From the NCBI RefSeq assembly GCF_001591025.1, contig NZ_BCTZ01000001.1, positions 307,368 through 371,367 of the forward strand: 64,000 nt of DNA, read 5' to 3'. Shown one piece after another: positions 45,215 to 54,382 of the stretch. Position 1 is the first letter of the stretch; each line of letters begins with the position of its first letter. Below the pieces are notes generated by a model that was given only the letters and a program-made list of their open reading frames with translations, was not told the origin of the DNA and made no database searches. The translations under genes and the position numbers were made by a program. This DNA comes from Sphingomonas soli NBRC 100801. GTDB taxonomy: Bacteria > Pseudomonadota > Alphaproteobacteria > Sphingomonadales > Sphingomonadaceae.

Positions 45215-45297
45215 CGCCATCCCCGCGAAAGCGGGGACCCAGAGCCACGCAGCGTAACGCCAGATAACCCTGGATCCCCGCTTTCGCGGGGATGACG
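45215..45297. repeat. REP-like palindromic element 6
   Basis: Left arm TCCCCGCGAAAGCGGGGA and right arm TCCCCGCTTTCGCGGGGATG are mutual inverted copies. The interior shares AACCCTGG with element 4. It separates two oxidoreductase genes. Confidence 0.82.
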
Positions 45298-45319
45298 TGG
45301 GAATGCTTGGAGAGCCCAG

Positions 45320-46675
45320 ATGACCCAGATCACGCGTCGCACTATCCTGAAATCCGCCGCCACCGTCGCCGCGCCGATGATCGTGCCCGCCAGCGTGTTC
45401 GGCCAGAACGCGCCGAGCAACCGCATCAATGTGGGCACGATCGGGGTGGGGCGGATCAGCCGCATCCACGACATGAAGGAAATCCACAAACATGCCGACG
45501 CGCATATCGTGGCGGTGTGCGACGTGGATACGCGGCGGCTGGGTGCCGGGCAGCAGATGGTCGATGACCGTTATGCGCAGAGCACGGGCAAGAATTATTC
45601 GGGAACGCGCGGCTATACCGATTATCGCGAGCTGCTCGCGGCGAAGGATATCGACGCGGTGCTGATCTCGACCCCTGACCACCAGCATGCGCCACAAGCC
45701 GTGCATGCGGTACGGGCCGGGAAGGACGTGTATCTCCAGAAGCCTGCCTCGCTGACGATCGCCGAGGGCCGGATCATGGCCGATGCGGTGAAGGAAAGCG
45801 GGCGCGTGCTCCAGATCGGATCGCAGCAGCGCGCACAGGAGCCCTGGCCGCAATTCCACCGCGCCTGCGAACTGGTGCGCAACGGGCGGATCGGAAAGCT
45901 GAAGCATGTCGAAGTGGGGCTGCCCGGCGATCCTTCGGGGCCCGAAGCACCGCCCATGCCGATCCCGTCCGCGCTCAACTATGATGCATGGCTGGGGACG
46001 ACGCCCGAAGTCTATTACACCGAGCTGCGGGTCCATCCGCAGAACAGCTTCGAGGACCGCCCCGGCTGGCTGCGCTGCGAACAGTTCGGCGCGGGCATGA
46101 TCACCGGCTGGGGTGCGCACCATATCGACATCGCCCATTGGGGCATGGGGATGGAGCATTCGGGCCCGGTCGAGATCTGGGGCACGGCGGAGTTCCCCAA
46201 GAGCGGGCTGTGGAACGTGCACGGGCCGTTCGAGACGCATGCGCGCTATGCCAATGGTGTGACGATGACAGTATCGGGCGCGCTGCCCAATGGCGTGAAG
46301 TTCATCGGCGACAAGGGCTGGATCTTCGTGACGCGGAGCGGCGCGGTGACGCCCAGCGATCCTGGCGGGCCGCAGATCGTGCCCTTGCAGGCGAGCGATC
46401 CCAAGATCCTGACCAGCGTGATCGGGCCGAACGAGGTGCAGCTATACAAGGCGCCCGAGCAGCACCGGAACTGGCTGGACGCGATCAAGACGGGCGTTCC
46501 GGTGAGCGCATCGGCGGAAGTGGGGCATCGCGGCTGCTCGACTTGCCTGCTCCACTGGATCGCGATGAAGACCGGGCGCAAGCTGCGCTGGGATGCGAAG
46601 GCGGAACGCTTTATCGGGGATGATGCGGCGAATGCGATGCTCAGCCGGCCGCAGCGGGCGAAATACGCGATTTGA
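45320..46675 (+). CDS. Exported Gfo/Idh/MocA-family oxidoreductase B
   Basis: 451 residues with a classical Tat signal (TRRTILKSAATVAAP). The nucleotide-binding segment is GTIGVGRISRIHDM, the EKP-like motif reads LQKPASLTIAEG, and GWGAHHIDIAHWGMG carries the conserved His pair. The longer C-terminal half is typical of the exported sub-family seen in Bacteroidetes and sphingomonads, where members can oxidise glycosides at C3. TGGAGAGCCCAG lies before the ATG. Confidence 0.92.
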   Translation: MTQITRRTILKSAATVAAPMIVPASVFGQNAPSNRINVGTIGVGRISRIHDMKEIHKHADAHIVAVCDVDTRRLGAGQQMVDDRYAQSTGKNYSGTRGYTDYRELLAAKDIDAVLISTPDHQHAPQAVHAVRAGKDVYLQKPASLTIAEGRIMADAVKESGRVLQIGSQQRAQEPWPQFHRACELVRNGRIGKLKHVEVGLPGDPSGPEAPPMPIPSALNYDAWLGTTPEVYYTELRVHPQNSFEDRPGWLRCEQFGAGMITGWGAHHIDIAHWGMGMEHSGPVEIWGTAEFPKSGLWNVHGPFETHARYANGVTMTVSGALPNGVKFIGDKGWIFVTRSGAVTPSDPGGPQIVPLQASDPKILTSVIGPNEVQLYKAPEQHRNWLDAIKTGVPVSASAEVGHRGCSTCLLHWIAMKTGRKLRWDAKAERFIGDDAANAMLSRPQRAKYAI

Positions 46676-46685
46676 TGGAGCTGCG

Positions 46686-47699
46686 ATGATCCGCGCGGGA
46701 CTGATTGGTTACGGACTGGGCGGCATGGCGTTCCACGCGCCGCTGATCCACGCGGTGCCCGAACTGGAGCTGGCGGCTATCGCGACCTCGCGCGCGGATC
46801 AGGTGCATGCGCGCTTTCCGCAGGTGCGCGTCATCGATGCCGATGCGCTGATCGCCGATCCCTCGATCGAGCTGGTCGCGATCTCCACGCCGAACGACAG
46901 CCATTTCCCGCTGGCCAAAGCAGCGCTGGAGGCGGGCAAGCATGTCGTGATCGACAAGCCGTTCACCAACACGGTGGCGCAGGCGGAGGAACTGGATGCG
47001 CTGGCAAAGGCGCGCGGGCTGGTGCTTAGCGCCTTCCATAACCGGCGCTGGGACGGCGATTTCCTGACCGCGCAAGCGCTGCTGGCGAGCGGGCGGCTGG
47101 GCGAGGTGCTGAACGCGGAGTTGCGCTGGGATCGCTATCGCCCCGAAGTCACCACCGCCTGGCGCGACATTCCCGAGGCGGGATCGGGCATCCTCGCCGA
47201 TCTGGGCCCGCATTTGATCGATCAGGCGCTGCAATTGTTCGGCACGCCCGAAGCGCTGAGCGGGGATGTGGCGGTGCAGCGCCCCGGGGCGCTGACCGAC
47301 GATTATTTCGAGATCGCACTCCATTACGGCAAGCGCCGCGTGATCCTTTCGGCGTGCCGCCTGATTGCCGCGTCGCGCCCGCGCTTCTCGCTGCACGGGA
47401 CCAGGGGAAGCTTCGTCAAGTCGGGGCTCGATCCGCAGGAGCCGTCGATGAAGGTCGGCGGCAAGCCGGGCGAGCAACGCGAGGATCCGGCGTTTTATGG
47501 CGTGCTGACCCATGGCGACGGCATGACCGAGACGGTGCCGACACTGGAGGGCGATTATCGCCATTATTATTCGGGCGTCGGCCAGGCGATCGCAGGTGGC
47601 GGGGAGCCGCCCGTGACCGCGGCTGACGCGATCCTGGGGCTGCGGATCATGGACCTTGCCCGGCAGAGTTCGGCGGAGGGGCGGCGGATCAGCCTTTAG
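46686..47699 (+). CDS. Cytoplasmic Gfo/Idh/MocA-family oxidoreductase C
   Basis: 337 residues without signal peptide. GLIGYGLGGMAFHAP is the Rossmann motif, VIDKPFTNTVAQAEEL is the canonical EKP region, and DLGPHLIDQALQLFG holds the catalytic His-x3-Asp-like motif. It resembles YdgJ/YhhX-type sugar dehydrogenases. ATG 46686 lies 10 bp after the previous stop. The stop overlaps the convergent GH3 gene by 4 bp. Confidence 0.92.
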   Translation: MIRAGLIGYGLGGMAFHAPLIHAVPELELAAIATSRADQVHARFPQVRVIDADALIADPSIELVAISTPNDSHFPLAKAALEAGKHVVIDKPFTNTVAQAEELDALAKARGLVLSAFHNRRWDGDFLTAQALLASGRLGEVLNAELRWDRYRPEVTTAWRDIPEAGSGILADLGPHLIDQALQLFGTPEALSGDVAVQRPGALTDDYFEIALHYGKRRVILSACRLIAASRPRFSLHGTRGSFVKSGLDPQEPSMKVGGKPGEQREDPAFYGVLTHGDGMTETVPTLEGDYRHYYSGVGQAIAGGGEPPVTAADAILGLRIMDLARQSSAEGRRISL

Positions 47700-49918
47700 G
47701 GCCGCCAGCCGACCCCTAGCGTGCGTGCGCCGAGCCTGACCGACACGGTCTGCGCGACGTCGCGCGAGGAACTGCCGAGCATCACCTTGTAGCTGCCGGG
47801 CGCGATCTTCCATGCGCGCGCACCCTCGTCATACATGCCGAGAAGGCGCGGATCGACGGTGAGCGTCACCCGCGTTGATGCGCCGGGGGCCAGATCGACC
47901 TTGCGGAAGCCGCCGAGCCGCTTGGGTGCCTCCCAGCCCGCGCCGGAGACATAGACTTGCGGCACGTCCATGCCGCGCCGCTTCCCGGTGTTGCGGACGG
48001 TGAAGCTCACCGCGAGCGTGCCGCCCGCCGCCTTTGCGCTCAGCCCCGAATAGCCGAAGCTGGTGTAGGACAGGCCATGGCCGAACGGGAAAGCGGGCGT
48101 ATCTCCCTTCGCGTCATACCATTTATACCCCACGGTCGCGCCTTCGGTGTAGCGCGTGTCGCCCTTGTTGGGTGCGCTGGGCTTGGGCAATTGATCCAGG
48201 CTGCGCGGGAAGGTCACCGGCAGATGCCCCGACGGATTCACCTTGCCGAACAGCACGTTCGCGATGGCGTCTCCGCCTTGCGTCCCCGGGAACCATGCCT
48301 CCAGCAGGCCCGCGACGTTGCCCGCCCAGGGGGTAAGCACGGGGCCGCCGGTCTGGAGCACTACCACCGTTTTGGGATTGGCCCCGGCCACTGCGGCGAT
48401 CAGATCGTCTTCCTTGAGCGTCAGCGATACGTCGAACGCTTCGCCTGCCCATTGATTGGCGAAGACGATCGCGACATCGGCGTCGCGCGCTGCCGTGGTC
48501 GCCGCTACGGCGTCCGTGCCATCGACAAAGGTCACGCTCGCCCCCGGGGCCTGACGCCGGATCGCGTCCAGCGGTGCGTTCGGATAGTACATGACCGGGC
48601 CCGGCCACGTCTTTGGTTCCAGCCCGGGTACGGCGTTGCCGCCCACCGGATAGACCAGCGACGATCCGCCGCCAGCGAGCACGCCTTTGTCGGCATGGCC
48701 GCCGATCACTGCTATCTTCTTCACCGAGGGAGAGAGCGGCAGGATATCGCCTGCATTCTTCATCAGCACGATGCCTTGTTGGGCATCGGCGCGGCTGATA
48801 TCGCCGTGCTTCGCGAGCATGGCGGGCGGCAGGTCCATCGGCGCTTCGGTGACCGGATGATCGAACAGCCCATGCGCGAACATCGAGCGGAGGATGCGTG
48901 ACGCCATCTCGTCAAGCCGCGCCTTGGTCACCTCGCCTTTCGCGACCGCTTCCTTCAGCGGCGCGCCGAAATAGGGCTTGTCGTCGAACGGGAAGCCCGA
49001 ATCCTGCTCAAGCCCGGCATTGGCGGCGGCGGCGGTGGAATGCGTCGCGCCCCAATCGGACATGACATAGCCTTTCCAGCCCCAATCCTTGCGCAGCACC
49101 TGAGTGAGCAACCAGGGATGCTCGCAGGCATGGACGCCGTTCACGCGATTATAGGCGCACATCACCGACCCCGGATCGGAGCGTTCGAATGCGAACTGAA
49201 AAGCGAGCAGATCGCTCATCCGCGCGGCGGCGGCATCGATGATCGAATTGCCGGTGTCGCGATCGGTTTCCTGATCGTTGATCGCGTAATGCTTGATGGT
49301 CGAGATGATCTTGTTCGACTGGATGCCCGCAATCTGCGCGCCGACCATCGTGCCGGCGAGCAGCGGATCCTCCCCGCCATATTCGAAGTTCCGCCCGTTG
49401 CGCGGCTCACGCATCAGATTGACGCCGCCGGCGAGCATCACGTTGAATCCCGATGCGCGCGCCTCTGCCCCGATCATCGCGCCGCCCTTGAACGCCAGAT
49501 CGGGGTTCCATGTCGCGGTGGTGGCAAGGCCGGACGGGAGGGCGGTGCGCCCGCGCTTGCGCGCCGCGCCGCCCTGGGTCGCGACCCCCACGCCTGCATC
49601 GGTCTGCCATTGGGCGGGAATGCCCAGCCGCGGAATGCCGGGGACATAGCCCGCCGAACCCGGGCGGGCCTCTGCGGGAGCCTTGAAATTGTTGCGCGGC
49701 GGGAAATCGGTGCCGAAATAGCCGAAGACCAGGGTGAGCTTCTCGTCCTCGGTCATCTGCGCGAGCACCAGAGCGGTGCGCGCATCGGGGGACAGCCTGG
49801 CGTTCGACCACGGAGCCTTTGCGGGCGTTTGCTGCTGCGCGGCGGCGGGAAGGGGGGCTATGCCCGCAGCCAATGCGAACAGGGATGCTGTCGCGACGCC
49901 GCGCATGAACTTCGTCAT
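47696..49918 (-). CDS. Secreted glycoside hydrolase family 3 beta-glucosidase
   Basis: 740 residues. A signal peptide ends at LPAAAQQ. The GH3 N-terminal barrel carries KHYAINDQETDRD and the nucleophile Asp in VMSDWGATHS; a C-terminal sandwich domain and a fibronectin-III-like domain (PFGHGLSYTSFGYSG onward) follow. It hydrolyses beta-glucosides or related oligosaccharides in the periplasm. ATG 49918 has GGAGAGGAAG upstream. It points toward the transporter/oxidoreductase cluster and probably feeds it. Confidence 0.93.
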   Translation of the reverse strand: MTKFMRGVATASLFALAAGIAPLPAAAQQQTPAKAPWSNARLSPDARTALVLAQMTEDEKLTLVFGYFGTDFPPRNNFKAPAEARPGSAGYVPGIPRLGIPAQWQTDAGVGVATQGGAARKRGRTALPSGLATTATWNPDLAFKGGAMIGAEARASGFNVMLAGGVNLMREPRNGRNFEYGGEDPLLAGTMVGAQIAGIQSNKIISTIKHYAINDQETDRDTGNSIIDAAAARMSDLLAFQFAFERSDPGSVMCAYNRVNGVHACEHPWLLTQVLRKDWGWKGYVMSDWGATHSTAAAANAGLEQDSGFPFDDKPYFGAPLKEAVAKGEVTKARLDEMASRILRSMFAHGLFDHPVTEAPMDLPPAMLAKHGDISRADAQQGIVLMKNAGDILPLSPSVKKIAVIGGHADKGVLAGGGSSLVYPVGGNAVPGLEPKTWPGPVMYYPNAPLDAIRRQAPGASVTFVDGTDAVAATTAARDADVAIVFANQWAGEAFDVSLTLKEDDLIAAVAGANPKTVVVLQTGGPVLTPWAGNVAGLLEAWFPGTQGGDAIANVLFGKVNPSGHLPVTFPRSLDQLPKPSAPNKGDTRYTEGATVGYKWYDAKGDTPAFPFGHGLSYTSFGYSGLSAKAAGGTLAVSFTVRNTGKRRGMDVPQVYVSGAGWEAPKRLGGFRKVDLAPGASTRVTLTVDPRLLGMYDEGARAWKIAPGSYKVMLGSSSRDVAQTVSVRLGARTLGVGWRP

Positions 49919-50053
49919 AACTTCCTCTCCATCTGGCAGCGTTGTCATAAATCGGCGAGCCGATCGCGCTTGTTGGTGCGATTGATAGCCCATCATCGGA
50001 GGCGGGGCTAGTTCAGGCGGAGAGGGGAGTCGCTCACTCTGCGCTTGCGACCG

Positions 50054-52099
50054 CTACGGCAAATTTGCCTTGAGTTCGTCGAGCCATGGCCGCGCTACGC
50101 CGTCCGAAGGTGCGCGCCAGTCGCCGCGTGGGCTGACCGATCCGCCGGCCGAGACCTTCGGGCCGTTGGGTAGCGCAGAGCGCTTGAACTGGCTGGTCTG
50201 GAAGAAACGGAAGAGGAAGGTCTCAAGCCACCTCGCGATGGTCGCGAGGTCATAGGCGTGGCGGCTTTCTTCGGGGAAGCCGAGCGGCCATTGGCCGGCC
50301 TGCGCGTCCTTCCACGCGTGCCACGCGAGGAACGCGATCTTGGACGGCTTGAGGCCGTGGCGGATCACGTAATGGAGGAAGAAATCGTGGAGTTCGTAGG
50401 GGCCGATGCGGTCCTGCGTGCTCTGCATCTTGCCATCCGCATCGGCGGGGACGAGCTCGGGCGAGATTTCGGTGTCGAGGATCGCGCGGATCGTCCCCGC
50501 TGCTTCACCGGTGAACTGGCCGGTATCGAGCGTCCAGCGGATCAGATACTGGATCAGCGTCTTCGGCACGCCGGCATTGACGCCGTAATGGCTCATATGA
50601 TCGCCAACACCATAGGTGCACCAGCCGAGCGCGAGTTCGCTGAGATCGCCGGTGCCGAGCACGAAGCCCTGGCGCTGGTTGGCGAGGCGGAAGAGATAGT
50701 CGGTGCGCAAGCCCGCCTGGACGTTCTCGAAGGTCACGTCATAGACCTGCTCGCCGCGCGCAAAGGGGTGGTCCATGTCAGCGAGCATCTGGCGTGCCGT
50801 TGTCGTAATGTCGATTTCGGCTCCGGTGATGCCCAGCGCATCCATCAGCTTCCACGCATTGGACTTGGTCGCATCGCCGGTTGCGAAGCCGGGCATGGTG
50901 AAGCCCAAAATGTCGCTGCGCGGGCGGCCGAGCCGGTCCATTGTCTTGGCGGCGACGATCAGCGCATGGGTGGAATCGAGACCGCCCGAAACGCCGATGA
51001 CGATATGCTTCGATCCGGTCGAGACGAGCCGCTTGCGCAGCCCTTCGACCTGGATGTTGAAGGCTTCGTAGCAGTCTGCCTCCAGCTTTTCCGGCGTGTT
51101 GGGCACGAAGGGGAAGCGACGGAGTTTGCGGACCAGGCCGCGATCGGCGAAATCGGGCTGGTGGTCGAAGGTTATGCGGCGGAAGCGCGTTTCCGGGTGG
51201 CCATTGGCCGCGGCGCAATCGTTGAACGTACCCATCCTCGCGCGCTCCAGGCGCAGGCGCTCGAGATCGATATCCGCGCACTGGATTTCGGTGCTCAGTT
51301 CGAAGCGTTCGCTGGCGGCGAGCAATTCGCCCAGCTCGTAGATCAGCCCTTCGCCATCCCAAGACAGATCGGTCGTGCTCTCGCCCGGTCCCGAAGCGGA
51401 GTAGAGATAAGCCGCGACTGCGCGGGCGGACTGCGCGGCACAGAGCAATTGCCGCTCGCGGCTCTTGCCGATGACGATGTTGGAGGCGGAGAGATTGGCG
51501 AGGATCAGCGCCCCAGCCATTGCACCGAAAGTGGAGGGCGGCAGTGGCGCCCAGTAATCCTCGCAAATCTCGATATGCAAGGTGAAGTCGGGCAGATCGC
51601 TGGCGGCAAAGATCAGATCGGTGCCGAAGGGAGCGGTCTGGCCCGCCACGTGGATATCGAGCCCGGCCAGCCCCGCGCCGCTCGCGAACCAGCGCTTCTC
51701 ATAATATTCGCGGTAATTGGGTAGATAGGTCTTCGGCACGACGCCAAGTACGCGACCGCGCGCAATTGCCAGCGCGCAATTATAGACCCGGCCGTTTCGC
51801 CGCAGCGCCGCGCCGACGAGCAATACGGGTTTCAGACCGGCGCTCCCCTCGACGATCGCGGCGATGCCCGCTTCGGTGGCGTCGAGAATCGCGTCCTGCA
51901 GATGCAGATCGTCGATGGCATAGGAAGTGACGTTGAGCTCGGGGAATACGAGCAGGTCCGCACCTTGCGCATCGCCCTGGCGAGCCAGCGCGATCGTCGC
52001 TTCAGCGTTAGTCGCAGGATCGCCTGCCGTCGCGATCGGAGTGCACACGCCGGCCCGGATCATGCCTTGGCGGTGAAGCGAATAGAAAGGATGGGTCAC
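50054..52099 (-). CDS. nadE: Glutamine-dependent NAD+ synthetase
   Basis: 681 residues. The N-terminal nitrilase-type glutaminase has the Glu in FPELNVTSY, Lys in VPKTYLPNYREYYE and Cys in HIEICEDYWAP. The C-terminal synthetase has the ATP-pyrophosphatase loop GVSGGLDSTHAL. It converts deamido-NAD to NAD. Its start overlaps the pncC/cinA stop (ATGA), joining two NAD-metabolism steps. Confidence 0.96.
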   Translation of the reverse strand: MTHPFYSLHRQGMIRAGVCTPIATAGDPATNAEATIALARQGDAQGADLLVFPELNVTSYAIDDLHLQDAILDATEAGIAAIVEGSAGLKPVLLVGAALRRNGRVYNCALAIARGRVLGVVPKTYLPNYREYYEKRWFASGAGLAGLDIHVAGQTAPFGTDLIFAASDLPDFTLHIEICEDYWAPLPPSTFGAMAGALILANLSASNIVIGKSRERQLLCAAQSARAVAAYLYSASGPGESTTDLSWDGEGLIYELGELLAASERFELSTEIQCADIDLERLRLERARMGTFNDCAAANGHPETRFRRITFDHQPDFADRGLVRKLRRFPFVPNTPEKLEADCYEAFNIQVEGLRKRLVSTGSKHIVIGVSGGLDSTHALIVAAKTMDRLGRPRSDILGFTMPGFATGDATKSNAWKLMDALGITGAEIDITTTARQMLADMDHPFARGEQVYDVTFENVQAGLRTDYLFRLANQRQGFVLGTGDLSELALGWCTYGVGDHMSHYGVNAGVPKTLIQYLIRWTLDTGQFTGEAAGTIRAILDTEISPELVPADADGKMQSTQDRIGPYELHDFFLHYVIRHGLKPSKIAFLAWHAWKDAQAGQWPLGFPEESRHAYDLATIARWLETFLFRFFQTSQFKRSALPNGPKVSAGGSVSPRGDWRAPSDGVARPWLDELKANLP

Positions 52100-52599
52100 A
52101 GCGCCTCGCTCAGCATCTCAAGCCCGACGCGGATACATTCGATGCGCGCGGGGCCACGGCCAACATCGCCGAAATGTTCTTCCCGGTGCGCGGTCTCGCG
52201 ACCGGTTCGCGCGCAGGCAAAGTGGACCAGTCCGGGCTCGTCACCGGGTGCGCCGCGCCCGGCAAATCCGGTTACCGAAAGGGCGATCTGCGCTTCGCTG
52301 GCCCGCAGTGCGCCTTCGGCCATGGCTCGCGCCACGGCTTCGCTGACCGGGCCGGCGCCCTCGATCAGTTCCGGGTCGATGCCCAGCAATTCGGCCTTGG
52401 CCTGATTGGAATAGACGACAAAGCCCCGCTCGAATGCGTGCGCCGCGCCTTCCACATCGGTGAGCAGCGAAGCGAGCAGCCCGCCGGTGCAGCTTTCCGC
52501 AGTTGCGATGCTGATGTTGTCATCGCACGCGCGCTCCAGGAGCAAGCGGGCCGCGCGGTCCACTTCGTCGGGCAAGACAGGAGACAGCGTTTCGCTCAT
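52096..52599 (-). CDS. pncC: Nicotinamide-nucleotide amidohydrolase (CinA C-terminal family)
   Basis: 167 residues of the stand-alone CinA C-terminal domain. IATAESCTGGLLASLLTDV holds the catalytic Ser/Cys region and SVTGFAGRGAPGDEPGLVHFA the second loop. It deamidates NMN to nicotinate mononucleotide, recycling pyridine nucleotides. It is coupled to nadE by ATGA, in keeping with this role. Confidence 0.88.
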   Translation of the reverse strand: MSETLSPVLPDEVDRAARLLLERACDDNISIATAESCTGGLLASLLTDVEGAAHAFERGFVVYSNQAKAELLGIDPELIEGAGPVSEAVARAMAEGALRASEAQIALSVTGFAGRGAPGDEPGLVHFACARTGRETAHREEHFGDVGRGPARIECIRVGLEMLSEAL

Positions 52600-52686
52600 G
52601 CAACGTCCCTAAACGCTCGAAAGCGGCGGGGCCAGCCCGCACGATGAGAGACGGCTAACGCTTTGTCGGCAGGCGGGTTTCCGCGA

Positions 52687-53397
52687 TCACACCTTCGCCG
52701 AATAGATCATCCGGCCCGGCCCAAGGCGTTCGAACACCTTGGCCAGTTCCTTTTGACCGACCGCGAAACAGCCCTGGCTGCGGCCGAGCTTGCCGTGCTT
52801 CGCGACCATCTCGGTATTCGCGTACCAGGCCGAGTGCACGACGATCGCGCGGTCGAGGGCGTTGTTGTTGGTGGGGTCCAGCCCCAGCAGGCGCTGCGAA
52901 TCGCCGTGCTTGCCGACATAATAGTCGCTGGTCAGGAACGCACCTTCGCAGGTCGCTTCGCTGTTCACTTCGTTCGAGAAGCGATGGAGCAGGCCGGTAT
53001 GCTGGGGATCCGAGCCGATGCCATGCGAGACCAGGAAGGTTTCCACCTCACCCCGCCCAAGATGCACGAGATACAGGCGCGGCCGATAGGAAGGCATGGA
53101 GAAATCAACGACGGCGATGCGGTCGTGCGACGGTATTCGCATCGAATGGCGATCGAGCGAGGCAAGCGCCTGCTTGAACAATTCGGGACGTATGCCCAGC
53201 GGAGCGCGCGGCGCTGCCTTGACCACAGCAGGCGCGGCCGGGATCGGCGGGGGCGGCACATAGGCTGGCACCGGAACGATGGGAGCCACTGCGGTTTCGA
53301 CACGCGAAACGCAGGCCGAAACTGCCGCACCGCTGGCCATTACAAGAGCCGACCTCAACATCGTGCGGCGCGTCTGCACCGAATCCAGATTCTGCAT
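52687..53397 (-). CDS. Murein L,D-transpeptidase catalytic-domain family protein
   Basis: 236 residues. TRRTMLRSALVMASGAAVSAC looks like a combined twin-arginine/lipoprotein signal (Cys near residue 29). A Pro-rich linker leads into a YkuD-like domain with the catalytic GRSQGCFAVG and upstream HSAWYAN His. This branch differs from classical SHGC(I/V)R enzymes. Divergent from the next L,D-transpeptidase with 258 bp between them. Confidence 0.86.
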   Translation of the reverse strand: MQNLDSVQTRRTMLRSALVMASGAAVSACVSRVETAVAPIVPVPAYVPPPPIPAAPAVVKAAPRAPLGIRPELFKQALASLDRHSMRIPSHDRIAVVDFSMPSYRPRLYLVHLGRGEVETFLVSHGIGSDPQHTGLLHRFSNEVNSEATCEGAFLTSDYYVGKHGDSQRLLGLDPTNNNALDRAIVVHSAWYANTEMVAKHGKLGRSQGCFAVGQKELAKVFERLGPGRMIYSAKV

Positions 53398-53655
53398 AGC
53401 TTCAATATTGCCCGCTGCTAAATCCCCGCAGCGCTTATATCAGAGACTTGCGGCCAAGTTCGCTGAACATGTGTCCCGCATCGGACAATTCGCCGCATCT
53501 GTCGCCCGTTTCGTCCTTTCGGACCTCAGTCTTGCGCGGTTGGGACGAAATTTATCGCAGCCGATTCGGCGATGGCACCAAAATAGGTTAATTTCGTTAA
53601 GGAATCGAAATCCCGGGCATCCGCGCCGGGCAAAAGGGTCCGGAGTTACTTCTCG

Positions 53656-54357
53656 ATGCGCACCGGCTTTCTCGCCGTAATCCTGCTTACCAGCGCCACG
53701 CTGTTGCCCGCCGGCCCCGCCGCCGCGCAATCGAGCGCGACCGATACGATGCTGCCCTCCATCGATGCTCTGAAGCCTGGCGAGTTCCTTTGGTATCCGC
53801 ATTACGAGCGGGCAAGCATCGGGGCGCCGGTGAAGCTCGTCATCAGCATCCCGCAGCAACTGCTCTTCACCTATCGCGGCGGCCAGCTGATCGCGGTTTC
53901 GACCGTGTCCACCGGTTCGGAAGGCCGCGATACGCCAACGGGTGACTTCACGATCCTCCAGAAAAAGACCTTCCACCGGTCGAACCTCTATTCGAACGCG
54001 CCGATGCCCTACATGCAGCGGCTGACCTGGGACGGGATCGCGCTCCACGCCGGCCACCTGCCGGGCTATCCCGCGTCGCATGGCTGCATCCGGCTGCCCA
54101 AGGAATTCGCCCGGCAGCTCTATGGGATCACGGCGATGGGCGGGCAGGTGTCGGTGGTCGATGAGTATATCTTCGATACGCCCGGCAGGGAGCTTACCGA
54201 CCCTGCGCCGGTGCTGGTCGCGGATACCAGCCGCCTGGGCGGCGACGCGTTCGACATGGTGACGATGGATGGCCCGCCGCCCGCCAGCCAGCCGGCCTCC
54301 TGGGTCGGGGGCCCGGCGCGCGAGCTTGTGCAGCCGATTCCGCCGGGTTCGCGGTAA
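53656..54357 (+). CDS. L,D-transpeptidase (YkuD family)
   Basis: 233 residues. A signal peptide ends at GPAAAQ, and the YkuD domain has HAGHLPGYPASHGCIRLP with the catalytic His and Cys. A short Pro-rich tail follows residue 195. It crosslinks murein or anchors lipoproteins. The start at ATG 53656 is preceded by an AT-rich stretch (53570-53620), the probable promoter region. Confidence 0.92.
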   Translation: MRTGFLAVILLTSATLLPAGPAAAQSSATDTMLPSIDALKPGEFLWYPHYERASIGAPVKLVISIPQQLLFTYRGGQLIAVSTVSTGSEGRDTPTGDFTILQKKTFHRSNLYSNAPMPYMQRLTWDGIALHAGHLPGYPASHGCIRLPKEFARQLYGITAMGGQVSVVDEYIFDTPGRELTDPAPVLVADTSRLGGDAFDMVTMDGPPPASQPASWVGGPARELVQPIPPGSR

Positions 54358-54382
54358 TTGATATTCACCGCTGAGCGCGACG

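Noticed and set aside
44402..46240. 612-residue minus-strand ORF under the oxidoreductase genes
   Set aside because: Crosses a palindromic repeat and two well-supported genes; no recognisable domain.
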